64,000 nt of DNA from Candidatus Anderseniibacteriota bacterium. GTDB taxonomy: Bacteria; Patescibacteria; Andersenbacteria; UBA10190. Location of the stretch: the NCBI GenBank assembly GCA_021414205.1, contig JAIOOW010000003.1:371834-435833 (forward strand), in the 5' to 3' direction. Shown in pieces: positions 8,103-14,770 of the stretch (its first letter is position 1; each line of letters opens with the position of its first letter). The notes beneath the pieces are model-generated. The model had not been told where the DNA came from. It worked only from the letters and a program-made list of their open reading frames with translations, and did not search any database. A program made the position numbers and the translations under genes.

Positions 8103-8632
8103 AGTTCTGGAGGCACATTCATGACATGCTTTTTCATGTAAATATTCCGAAAATAGATTGCACCTACGCGGCGAAGCATTTCCATCGATATTCCATTATT
8201 GAATGCATATGTTTTTAATTGATCGTCCATTTCTGTTCCAAAATCATACACATTGAACATATCGAAAATAAATTCCTGAATTTCGTACGGATTTGTTTCC
8301 TCCCCTTCCGGACATCGTTCCATCAATTCCTCTGTATGGGTATCGATGTAATTTTTGAATCCGCTGTCGTTCAAATATTTCGTACCGTTTTCTGTGAGTT
8401 GGATTGGAGAACGGCTTGAATATGCGTTCGATCGAACGTTATCAATATCCGATTTTAATTCGCTGATTCGATCTCCAAGTTCTTGTTTGGTATCGCTTGT
8501 TTTCTCGTTCAAGTTCTTAAGCGAAGTTTCAATTCGAGCAAATCTGCTCCCTGCCTGCCATGCGATCACGAGCAGAGTCCCTAGTATCCCCAGCGCATAT
8601 ACCCAGTCGATTTGAATACTAATTTCGTTCAT
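8099..8632 (-). CDS. Membrane-anchored hypothetical protein with coiled coil
   Basis: Unrecognised, 177 aa. One N-terminal TM helix (residues about 10-28, VYALGILGTLLVIAWQAG) is followed by a heptad-like coiled coil (residues 30-65, rich in Lys/Glu/Leu/Ile) and a soluble C-terminal domain of about 110 residues containing MERCPEGEETNPYEIQEFIFDMFNVYDFG. It is the first gene of the house-cleaning operon. The ATG at 8632 is preceded at 6 nt by TACTCT and no ribosome binding site, predicting a leaderless mRNA. Possibly a membrane scaffold or sensor; function not inferable. Confidence 0.75.
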   Translation of the reverse strand: MNEISIQIDWVYALGILGTLLVIAWQAGSRFARIETSLKNLNEKTSDTKQELGDRISELKSDIDNVRSNAYSSRSPIQLTENGTKYLNDSGFKNYIDTHTEELMERCPEGEETNPYEIQEFIFDMFNVYDFGTEMDDQLKTYAFNNGISMEMLRRVGAIYFRNIYMKKHVMNVPPEL

Positions 8633-8638
8633 GATTTA

Positions 8639-8644
8639 AGAGTA
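8639..8644 (-). promoter_or_regulatory. -10 box of the house-cleaning operon (leaderless)
   Basis: TACTCT on the minus strand, 6 nt before ATG 8632. The CIRCE element lies only 39 bp further upstream. Confidence 0.45.
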
Positions 8645-8675
8645 CAGATAACAAACAAATGTCACAATCCGTCTC

Positions 8676-8704
8676 TTGACGCTTAGCACTCATGAGCGTA
8701 GAGT
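8676..8704 (+). promoter_or_regulatory. Promoter embedded in CIRCE
   Basis: TTGACG (8676-8681), 17-bp spacer, TAGAGT (8699-8704). Spacer and -10 lie within the CIRCE palindrome, the classical arrangement for HrcA repression. It points into the structured RNA region, where no ORF of useful length exists. Confidence 0.6.
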
Positions 8705-8709
8705 GCTAG
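8683..8709. promoter_or_regulatory. CIRCE operator (HrcA binding site)
   Basis: TTAGCACTC - 9 bases (ATGAGCGTA) - GAGTGCTAG. Apart from the last base this is the consensus CIRCE inverted repeat bound by the heat-shock repressor HrcA. No chaperone gene lies on either side. It could control the plus-strand RNA (promoter 8676-8704) and/or the minus-strand operon starting at 8632. Confidence 0.88.
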
Positions 8710-8890
8710 ATAGAAGTTACCTTCAACTGTCCTTGCAGTATAACAGAGGGCCAGCCAGAAAAAATTATTTGTAACCGGCAAGGCATATGTTGCATCTCGC
8801 TTAATTAGCGCAAATGTAACGCGGAAACCCCCTTATGGGTGACTCGGTTCAAAAATAATTTGGACTAGTTGCCTATCCGGGGGTTTCTTC
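8710..8890 (+). ncRNA. Candidate structured RNA under CIRCE control
   Basis: This non-coding stretch contains no ORF beyond a few codons but folds extensively by eye. GTTGCAT (8789-8795) pairs with ATGTAAC (8814-8820) around an inner CGCT/AGCG helix. GAAACCCCC (8824-8832) pairs with GGGGGTTTC (8879-8887), continuing inward as ATGGGTGACT with AGTTGCCTAT (GU pairs allowed) and GGTTC with GGACT. The last helix ends in GGGGGTTTCTTCTTG, suitable as a terminator. I recognise no tmRNA, RNase P, SRP or 6S signature. A roughly 180-nt heat-regulated RNA is inferred. Confidence 0.5.
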
Positions 8891-8898
8891 TTGAAAAA

Positions 8899-8971
8899 AA
8901 GACAAGCTACTGCGCAGGAGTGGCGAATTTGAAGAGTCACCTTAAATATCTCCTGCACATGAGCTTGTCTT
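8899..8971. other. Long imperfect hairpin, unknown
   Basis: AAGACAAGCT (8899-8908) pairs perfectly with AGCTTGTCTT (8962-8971). Inside, GCAGGAG (8914-8920) pairs with CTCCTGC (8950-8956) after symmetric 5-nt internal loops, then GTGGC with GTCAC (8936-8940). It lies between the previous structure and the gene at 9048. It could be an RNA domain, a 5'-UTR element or a terminator remnant; no ORF inside. Between 8972 and 9047 I see only AT-rich sequence before the next ATG. Confidence 0.6.
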
Positions 8972-9047
8972 CTAGAAAGAACTTACCACTATAACGGCTT
9001 TTTTTGAGCTGTCAAGGTGGTGTGTATAACCATTAATATTATATATC

Positions 9048-9257
9048 ATGACTAGGAAACCAAAAATTGAAAAAAATCAGGCGAAGAACGGCGAGTTCTA
9101 TCTAACGATAAAATCTGCAAATAATAGAAAAGTGATGACGAGCGGAGAGACGTATAAAAATCGTCAATCGTTGGATACTGCCCTTAAAGCAGCGAAGAGA
9201 ATTATTAAAGGAGCAGAAGTTGTAGATAATACGAAAAAGAAGAAGGCTACTAAATAG
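9048..9257 (+). CDS. DUF1508/YegP-like small protein
   Basis: A 69-residue single-domain protein with the DUF1508 pattern GEFYLTIKSANNRKVMTSGE then YKNRQSLDTALKAAKRI, and a lysine-rich tail (KKKKATK). DUF1508 proteins form a small alpha/beta fold of unknown role. AT-rich -10-like sequences (TAATAT, TATTAT) sit 5-8 nt before the ATG and no Shine-Dalgarno is visible, so it is probably leaderless. Monocistronic, ending in a clear terminator shared with the convergent gene. Confidence 0.85.
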   Translation: MTRKPKIEKNQAKNGEFYLTIKSANNRKVMTSGETYKNRQSLDTALKAAKRIIKGAEVVDNTKKKKATK

Positions 9258-9275
9258 TGGAGCTTTTCTTCGATT

Positions 9276-9318
9276 CCGCCTTATCTCGCAATTGAGATGA
9301 GGCGGTTACTATTTCTCA
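9276..9318 (+). terminator. Terminator between convergent genes
   Basis: CCGCCTTATCTC (9276-9287) pairs with GAGATGAGGCGG (9294-9305), one GU, followed by TTACTATTTCTC. The tail suits the plus strand better than the minus strand. Confidence 0.8.
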
Positions 9319-9327
9319 TGACACTTC

Positions 9328-9690
9328 TTAAGCCTCTTTCCAGTCCAGTTGGCTTTTTGGAATTCCGATGCCAAGTCCAAACTCTTCTGCCTTTGATCGT
9401 TCTAATACATCGCCCTTTTTGTAGCGATATATTTGATTTGGGAAAACGATTATTTTTTCAGTTTCAGAAGTAAGGTCTACATACCATTTCCCTACATGAA
9501 GTGCTTTACTTAATTCTTTTGAGAATATTTCCGCACCACTATCTTTTATTTCAAACCAAGCTACGTTCCAGACGGAAGGTTGGCCTTCCGTAGAATTTTC
9601 TATATCCCAAGTTTCTTCTTTTGTAATTTTAAGTTGTTCCCAGAAACTTTGATCAGACAAGCTTTCTTTTATAATGAGGCCACGAAACAT
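9328..9690 (-). CDS. Hypothetical protein, 120 aa
   Basis: Unrecognised small acidic protein. Visible stretches are KWYVDLTSETEKIIVFPNQI and YRYKKGDVLERSKAEEFGLG, suggesting a beta-rich fold. The start at 9690 lies 2 bp after the secA stop (TAA AT ATG); an ATG 18 nt further up would overlap secA and share its codons. Co-transcribed behind secA. No membrane segment or signal peptide. Confidence 0.65.
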   Translation of the reverse strand: MFRGLIIKESLSDQSFWEQLKITKEETWDIENSTEGQPSVWNVAWFEIKDSGAEIFSKELSKALHVGKWYVDLTSETEKIIVFPNQIYRYKKGDVLERSKAEEFGLGIGIPKSQLDWKEA

Positions 9691-9692
9691 AT

Positions 9693-12356
9693 TTACTTCC
9701 CATGGCACTTCTTAAACTTCTTTCCTGATCCACACGGGCATGGGTCGTTGCGACCGACATCTTTGTATGGATTATGGAGCGTGCCTTCTGAATCGGTATT
9801 TTGTGCGGGTTGTGACGCTGCAGATGGCTGTGGCGATGTGGTTCCAGAAGATGCTAATTGATGCACGCTGGCTGCTTCCGCATGCTGCGCTATTCCTGCA
9901 GGTTCATCGATTGCCAAGCCTGCTGGCGCATTATGGAAATGCGCATGGCCGGGGCCTTGTACTTCCGCGCGCAGAACTGTTTCAAGGAGTGCGCCTTTAA
10001 TAGTGCCGAGCAATTCTTGGAATAATCGGTGGCCTTCTTTTTGATATTCTACTAAGGGATCGCGCTGGCCGTATCCGCGCAGGCCAATACCCGTGCGTAC
10101 ATAATCCATCGTATCTAAGTGGTCCATCCATAATGAATCGATAGAACGTAGTGCTGCAGCTTGTTCTAATTGCTTCATCGTATCTTCGCCAAGCGCTTCG
10201 TGTTTTTCTTGAATCTTTCCTGCTAAAATATTTCCTACTTCAATTGTTACGGCATCGCGCGCAGCTTCCGGTCCGCTCGCATTTTCTTTTGCAATAAGAT
10301 CAGATAGATTGGTATGCGTTTCCGCAGTCGGCGTATTTGTAAGTGCATGGAGGGACTCTGCAATTTCTTTCACGTTCCAATCTTCTACTTGAGCGCTGGC
10401 TGTGTGTACTCCAATGAGCGAGCTTGCTTGCTCCCGTGCTAATTCCAAAATACGTTCATGGATGGAGATTGCATCTTGGTTTGGTTCTTTCCAAGTTGAA
10501 GATTCGAGTAGAGATCGGCGCAATGTATAGATTGCAATACGCTGCTTATTGAGTACGTTGTCGTACGACAATACTTGCTTACGCATATCAAAGTAGTATC
10601 CCTCTACGCGTTCCTGCGCACCCTCTAAGGCTCGGCTTACTAGCCCATTTTCAATCGGTTCATCTTCGGGAACGTTGAGGCGTTCCATTAAGCTTTTGAT
10701 TTTCGATCCGCCGAATACGCGCATCACGTCGTCTTCCATACTCACGTAGAATTGCGTTTCTCCCGGGTCGCCTTGTCGTCCGGATCGTCCGCGAAGCTGG
10801 TTATCGATACGGCGCGCTTCGTGCCGTTCTGTTCCAAGAACGGTGAGTCCGCCTAACTGCGCAACGCCATCTCCTAATTTAATATCTGTACCTCGCCCTG
10901 CCATGTTGGTGGAAATGGTGACGGCGCCCTTCTTGCCCGCTTGCGCAATAATTTCCGCTTCTCTTGCGTGGTGCTTCGCGTTGAGCACTTCATGGGGAAC
11001 GCCTTTTTGTTTGAGCAATTCTGAAATATACTCAGATTTTTCAATAGCAATCGTACCAACCAATACCGGCTGACCTTTTGCATGACGAGCGGCAATGTCT
11101 TCAACTAATTGGCGGAACTTCGCTTTCTCGTTCACGTATACACGATCCGTTTTATCGATACGGGTAAGTTTTTGATTCGTAGGCACGACTACAACATCGA
11201 GATTATATACTTGCTCGAACTCTTCTGCAGAAGTTACAGCTGTTCCTGTCATGCCACCGATGTGCTTATATAATCTGAAAAAGTTTTGGAATGTAATAGA
11301 CGCAAGCGTGCGGCTTTCTTGCTGCACTTCTACGCGCTCTTTTGCTTCAAGCGCCTGATGTAATCCATCGGAATATCTGCGCCCATCCATAAGTCGGCCG
11401 GTGAATTCATCAACGATGACAACTTTGCCATCTTGAACGATATAGTCTTTATCTTTGTGATAGAGCGTTTGCGCGCGGAGTGCCTGCTCCAAATGATGGA
11501 CGAATCGGATGCCTTTTTCCGCGTAGATATTTTCTATGCCGAGATTTTTTTCGACAAACGTAACCCCTTCGTCGGTAAGCGTTGCAGCTTTTCGTTTTTC
11601 ATCTACGTTATAGTGGGTATCTTCTGAAAGAAGCGGAATGATTCTGGAGAATTGGTCGTACAGGTTAGTAGAATCTTGGTCAGGTGCGGAAATAATAAGC
11701 GGCGTTCGAGCTTCGTCGATCAGGATGCTGTCTACTTCGTCCACGAGTGCATAATACAATTCCCGCTGAGCTAATTGCTCTACGCTCTGCGCCATGTTGT
11801 CGCGCAAATAATCGAATCCGAATTCGTTGTTTGTTCCATAGGTAATATCGCACGCGTATGCTTCGCGTTTTTGCTGAGGAGATTGTCCGGCTTGGATGAC
11901 GCCTAGGGTAAGTCCGAAGAATTCGTAGACCGGGCGCATCCATTCGGCGTCGCGAGATGCGAGGTATTCGTTGGCCGTGACTAAGTGAGCGCCCTTTCCT
12001 GCTAGCGCGTTTAATGTGAGCGGCAGTGTTGCCACTAATGTTTTACCTTCTCCCGTTTTCATTTCCGCAATACTGTCTTTGAGCAGCGCCAATCCTCCAA
12101 TTAACTGCACGTCAAAATGGCGCATGTTTAAAATACGCTTGGACGCTTCGCGAACACCTGCAAAGATTTCGGGAATGTGCTTGTCGATTTCGGCTCGATC
12201 CTTTCCTTTAAATTTCGCAACGTATTCTTTTAAATCCGCATCTGAAAGCTTGGAAACAGTTGCTTCTAATGCATTAATTTGCGCAACCACGGGCCGATAC
12301 GCTTCAGCGGCCTTTTCGTGGCGCGAGGCCCCTCGAAAAATATCAAACAATGCCAT
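9693..12356 (-). CDS. secA: Preprotein translocase ATPase SecA
   Basis: Motor of the general secretion pathway, 887 aa, full length. NBD1 has Walker A in EMKTGEGKTLVATLP (residues about 95-110) and the DEAD-like box LVDEVDSILIDEARTPLI. NBD2 carries MAGRGTDIKLG and QLRGRSGRQGDPG. The C-terminus ends in the zinc-binding SEC-C motif GRNDPCPCGSGKKFKKCHGK after a low-complexity Ala/Ser/Gln linker. The ATG at 12356 follows raiA by 5 bp and lacks a Shine-Dalgarno. Confidence 0.98.
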   Translation of the reverse strand: MALFDIFRGASRHEKAAEAYRPVVAQINALEATVSKLSDADLKEYVAKFKGKDRAEIDKHIPEIFAGVREASKRILNMRHFDVQLIGGLALLKDSIAEMKTGEGKTLVATLPLTLNALAGKGAHLVTANEYLASRDAEWMRPVYEFFGLTLGVIQAGQSPQQKREAYACDITYGTNNEFGFDYLRDNMAQSVEQLAQRELYYALVDEVDSILIDEARTPLIISAPDQDSTNLYDQFSRIIPLLSEDTHYNVDEKRKAATLTDEGVTFVEKNLGIENIYAEKGIRFVHHLEQALRAQTLYHKDKDYIVQDGKVVIVDEFTGRLMDGRRYSDGLHQALEAKERVEVQQESRTLASITFQNFFRLYKHIGGMTGTAVTSAEEFEQVYNLDVVVVPTNQKLTRIDKTDRVYVNEKAKFRQLVEDIAARHAKGQPVLVGTIAIEKSEYISELLKQKGVPHEVLNAKHHAREAEIIAQAGKKGAVTISTNMAGRGTDIKLGDGVAQLGGLTVLGTERHEARRIDNQLRGRSGRQGDPGETQFYVSMEDDVMRVFGGSKIKSLMERLNVPEDEPIENGLVSRALEGAQERVEGYYFDMRKQVLSYDNVLNKQRIAIYTLRRSLLESSTWKEPNQDAISIHERILELAREQASSLIGVHTASAQVEDWNVKEIAESLHALTNTPTAETHTNLSDLIAKENASGPEAARDAVTIEVGNILAGKIQEKHEALGEDTMKQLEQAAALRSIDSLWMDHLDTMDYVRTGIGLRGYGQRDPLVEYQKEGHRLFQELLGTIKGALLETVLRAEVQGPGHAHFHNAPAGLAIDEPAGIAQHAEAASVHQLASSGTTSPQPSAASQPAQNTDSEGTLHNPYKDVGRNDPCPCGSGKKFKKCHGK

Positions 12357-12361
12357 AGATT

Positions 12362-12667
12362 TTAGTTGTGGTCTTTTCTGCGATCGTGAGCGTCAGAAAG
12401 TTCGCTTTTAAGTGCGGCGTATGCGGCATCGATTGCATTTTGAACTGTATCTTCTGATCGTTCTGCTCGATATACCTTTTTGCCATGTTCGATCATGATA
12501 ACGCATCGAATGACGCTTCCGTGTGTGTGGTGCGTGTCATGGGCAATGGTAACGTCTGTTACAAAAGGCGGTTCGATATGTTTTTCGAGGCGATTCAAGC
12601 AATCTTCCAGTTTTTCTCTATCTTGATTTGTAAGTTCAATATGTTCTGTTCGAAGTGAATATTTCAT
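12362..12667 (-). CDS. raiA: Short ribosome hibernation factor (HPF/RaiA family)
   Basis: A 101-aa protein of the sigma-54 modulation / YfiA-HPF family, which binds the 30S subunit and stores inactive ribosomes. Only the N-terminal ribosome-binding domain is present (short form). Typical elements are IELTNQDREKLEDCLNRLEKHI, VIRCVIMIEHGKKVYRAERS and the final helix DTVQNAIDAAYAALKSEL. It lies between a glycosyltransferase gene (3 bp) and secA (5 bp); raiA-secA adjacency is common in bacteria. Confidence 0.92.
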   Translation of the reverse strand: MKYSLRTEHIELTNQDREKLEDCLNRLEKHIEPPFVTDVTIAHDTHHTHGSVIRCVIMIEHGKKVYRAERSEDTVQNAIDAAYAALKSELSDAHDRRKDHN

Positions 12668-12670
12668 ATA

Positions 12671-13789
12671 TCAAGTATTCCTTACTTCAAGCAGATGTTC
12701 AACCTGTTTTGCAACACCTTCTCGGAATCTGTCAACTGAAAATTGGAGCGCCTGCTGCTGAAGACGGCTTACATTGAACGTCTTTTCTGTGCGAATAAAC
12801 GTGCGCAGAGCCTCTGCCAGCGTCTCGGGAAGCTGTTCTGGATACAAGATGCCATGGACGCCGTTTCGAGCGATCTCGGTGATTCCGCCTGCACCATACG
12901 CAATAACAGGTGTTCCGCACGCCAGCGCTTCCGCGGCGGTCATGCCGAAGTCTTCGATACCTGGCTGAATAAGCGCTCGAGCATTTCTATATAATTCCCG
13001 CAATTCTTCTTTGGAAACTGCTCCTACGAAATGCGTGTGCTTGCCCGCCAGTTTTTCTAATCGCTTTTTATCTCTTCCTGTGCCCGCTATAACTAATTTT
13101 AAGCCCAGTTTTTCCGCAACTAAAATAGCGTGGTCAAATTTTTTCTCTGGTGTGAGCCTGCCTACGCACAGGAAATAATCTTTGGATGTATGTTTAGATG
13201 CCGGGAAGAAAAAGTTTGTATCTACTGGCGGGTATACGACAACGCTGTCTTTTCTATAGTATGTTTTGATTTTATGTTTTGTGTATTGCGAATTTGCAAT
13301 ATATGCATCCGGTCGCTGGGCGAACGTAAAGTCGAGCATGCGCAAAAAATGAAACATGAATTTGAGTGCAAAGCTGGCATACCTATTTCGCTTCGTAATA
13401 CCGTGCGATGCATCCCATAAGTACCTCGTTGGCGTGTGGCAATAGCACAAATGCGGAACATTCGATCTTGTAATAATTCCCTTTGCGAATCCGCTTGCAG
13501 AGCTAATAACGATGTCATAATCAGACAAATCGAATTGTTCTACTGCCTGCGGGAGGAATGGCAGTATTCTTCCGGGATGTTGCCTGAACCATAACGGCCA
13601 TGTTTGGAGTGACGATGTATAAATATCGTGCGTCTTGCCGTCCACTGTCATTTTAGGAATATTCCCCGCATATAGGCTGTATATATCTGCTTGCGGATAC
13701 ATACGCACTAATTCTTCTAATACCATTTCCGCCCCGCCTCGGCGGACCAGTTCATCGTGGACAAGAGCAACTTTCAAATCTGTAGGCAT
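12671..13789 (-). CDS. Family 4 glycosyltransferase
   Basis: A 372-aa GT-B enzyme. The N-terminal half begins VALVHDELVRRGGAEMVLEE and contains CYCHTPTRYLWD. The nucleotide-sugar half carries FLCVGRLTPEKKFDHAI, the conserved GIEDFGMTAAEALACGTPVIAYGAG (E-x7-E region) and GILYPEQ. GT4 enzymes build envelope glycans from activated sugars; donor and acceptor cannot be read. The ATG has TAGGCT ending 6 nt upstream with TTGCCC 17 bp before it, and no ribosome binding site, so a leaderless mRNA is predicted. First gene of a GT-raiA-secA run. Confidence 0.92.
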   Translation of the reverse strand: MPTDLKVALVHDELVRRGGAEMVLEELVRMYPQADIYSLYAGNIPKMTVDGKTHDIYTSSLQTWPLWFRQHPGRILPFLPQAVEQFDLSDYDIVISSASGFAKGIITRSNVPHLCYCHTPTRYLWDASHGITKRNRYASFALKFMFHFLRMLDFTFAQRPDAYIANSQYTKHKIKTYYRKDSVVVYPPVDTNFFFPASKHTSKDYFLCVGRLTPEKKFDHAILVAEKLGLKLVIAGTGRDKKRLEKLAGKHTHFVGAVSKEELRELYRNARALIQPGIEDFGMTAAEALACGTPVIAYGAGGITEIARNGVHGILYPEQLPETLAEALRTFIRTEKTFNVSRLQQQALQFSVDRFREGVAKQVEHLLEVRNT

Positions 13790-13795
13790 CTATCA

Positions 13796-13824
13796 AGCCT
13801 ATCGTATTCTGTTCGCGTGGGCAA
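13796..13824 (-). promoter_or_regulatory. Leaderless promoter of GT4 gene, copy of the downstream orphan's -35 region
   Basis: TTGCCC (13824-13819), 17-bp spacer, TAGGCT (13801-13796), then 6 nt to ATG 13789. The -35 and part of the spacer are identical to the orphan promoter at 14738-14766. Confidence 0.65.
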
Positions 13825-13825
13825 T
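13810..13825. repeat. Direct repeat, copy 1 (flanks orphan 13868-14692)
   Basis: The 16-bp sequence TGTTCGCGTGGGCAAT recurs exactly at 14752-14767; ten further adjacent bases match with three mismatches. It contains a -35 box in each copy. Confidence 0.85.
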
Positions 13826-13828
13826 ATA

Positions 13829-13855
13829 TAAAAAGACCCCGCAGGCTGCGAGGTC
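13829..13855 (-). terminator. Intrinsic terminator after orphan 13868-14692
   Basis: Minus strand GACCTCGCA, loop, TGCGGGGTC (9 bp) followed by TTTTTATAT. Confidence 0.85.
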
Positions 13856-13867
13856 AAACGTGATTCC

Positions 13868-14692
13868 TTATAGAGGGTTAGCAAGGTTGTGTGCTAGTGT
13901 AGCAAACCCAACCAATAGGGTGATTGCTTGAATAGGATTTTCTACGTGATCGTCGACAAGGTCGATACCACCCGGCTCCATCTTCTGTTTCATTCGTAGT
14001 GATCCGCGCGCTGGTTCGTTGAATGTTACAACAAACGGTTGACGAAATTCTACGCGCGACAACGGAAGCACAATCGGCCTACCGAAGAGTATTGCGTTGG
14101 TGTTATTCATTGCAATCTCTACGTCTCGTGCGATCCTTCCCCAGTTCGTCTCTTGATCCTTTAGTATCTGGCAGTATTGAGAAGAGAGACAGGCGTGTAA
14201 TCCACACGGGAAGCGATGTTCATCCTTGTGAACAAACGGAAGAACCTGACATTCTTGATACGCCTCTTCTTTTGAGGGGTGGTTGAGGTCAGCTGTATCG
14301 AGACATTCAAAGAGTGCCATGAGCGAGGCAATACTACTGCGTGCCGTATGCCAGCCCAGCGGAGTGACAGCCCCCTCTTTATCCAAATCCAAGGTAGGAA
14401 TTGGATACCCAATACGCACATCGCTAGATGGAGTTATTGTATGAGTGAGAAGGCTAAATCCAAATCCCCAGGCAGTTTTGGGTGCGTTTGACGGAGGGAT
14501 GAAGTCTCCTATCTCAAGCGTACTAAGCCCGTTCTGCTGGTTTGCTTGGTGGGCAAAATACTCTTGCGAAGCAAGCCAGGTTGGAGTCGGAATGCTGATG
14601 AGGAGTTCTGTGCGATTGGGTGTGGAAATTGCGCTGAGGCTGTACAGTCGTGGCAGTACGCGTTCGGAAGAAAGGCGAAATGCTGCTGGCAT
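13868..14692 (-). CDS. Orphan protein, 274 aa
   Basis: No recognisable family, signal peptide or TM helix. It is mixed alpha/beta, with six Cys-containing or His-rich stretches such as DEHRFPCGLHACLSSQYCQIL, a Pro-rich N-terminal third, and a C-terminal helix ending LATLAHNLANPL-like. The ATG has GGAGA about 8 nt upstream. A complete private unit surrounds it: TTGCCC/TATAAG promoter (14738-14766), leader, gene, terminator (13829-13855). The unit is bounded by a 16-bp direct repeat, suggesting insertion or duplication beside a glycosyltransferase promoter. Function unknown. Confidence 0.7.
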   Translation of the reverse strand: MPAAFRLSSERVLPRLYSLSAISTPNRTELLISIPTPTWLASQEYFAHQANQQNGLSTLEIGDFIPPSNAPKTAWGFGFSLLTHTITPSSDVRIGYPIPTLDLDKEGAVTPLGWHTARSSIASLMALFECLDTADLNHPSKEEAYQECQVLPFVHKDEHRFPCGLHACLSSQYCQILKDQETNWGRIARDVEIAMNNTNAILFGRPIVLPLSRVEFRQPFVVTFNEPARGSLRMKQKMEPGGIDLVDDHVENPIQAITLLVGFATLAHNLANPL

Positions 14693-14737
14693 GACAATGT
14701 CTCCATAGGTTGTGAGTGTTCAATCGTCCCTGAGTAT

Positions 14738-14766
14738 CTTATATCGCAATTTGTTCGCGTGGGCAA
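14738..14766 (-). promoter_or_regulatory. Promoter of orphan 13868-14692
   Basis: TTGCCC (14766-14761), 17-bp spacer, TATAAG (14743-14738); 74 nt from -35 to ATG. It starts 4 nt after the stop codon of the preceding gene. Confidence 0.7.
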
Positions 14767-14767
14767 T
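14752..14767. repeat. Direct repeat, copy 2
   Basis: Exact second copy of the 16-bp sequence at 13810-13825, 942 bp apart, same orientation. Confidence 0.85.
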
Positions 14768-14770
14768 TGG

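Noticed and set aside
8824..8860. Seven-codon ORF ATGGGTGACTC... as a leader peptide
   Set aside because: It lies wholly in the pairing strand of a hairpin and has no ribosome binding site.
8710..8975. tmRNA, RNase P RNA, SRP RNA or 6S RNA
   Set aside because: No tRNA-like ends with CCA, no GAGGAAAGUCC-type RNase P core, no SRP tetraloop/helix 8 motif; a 6S-like open bubble is not evident.
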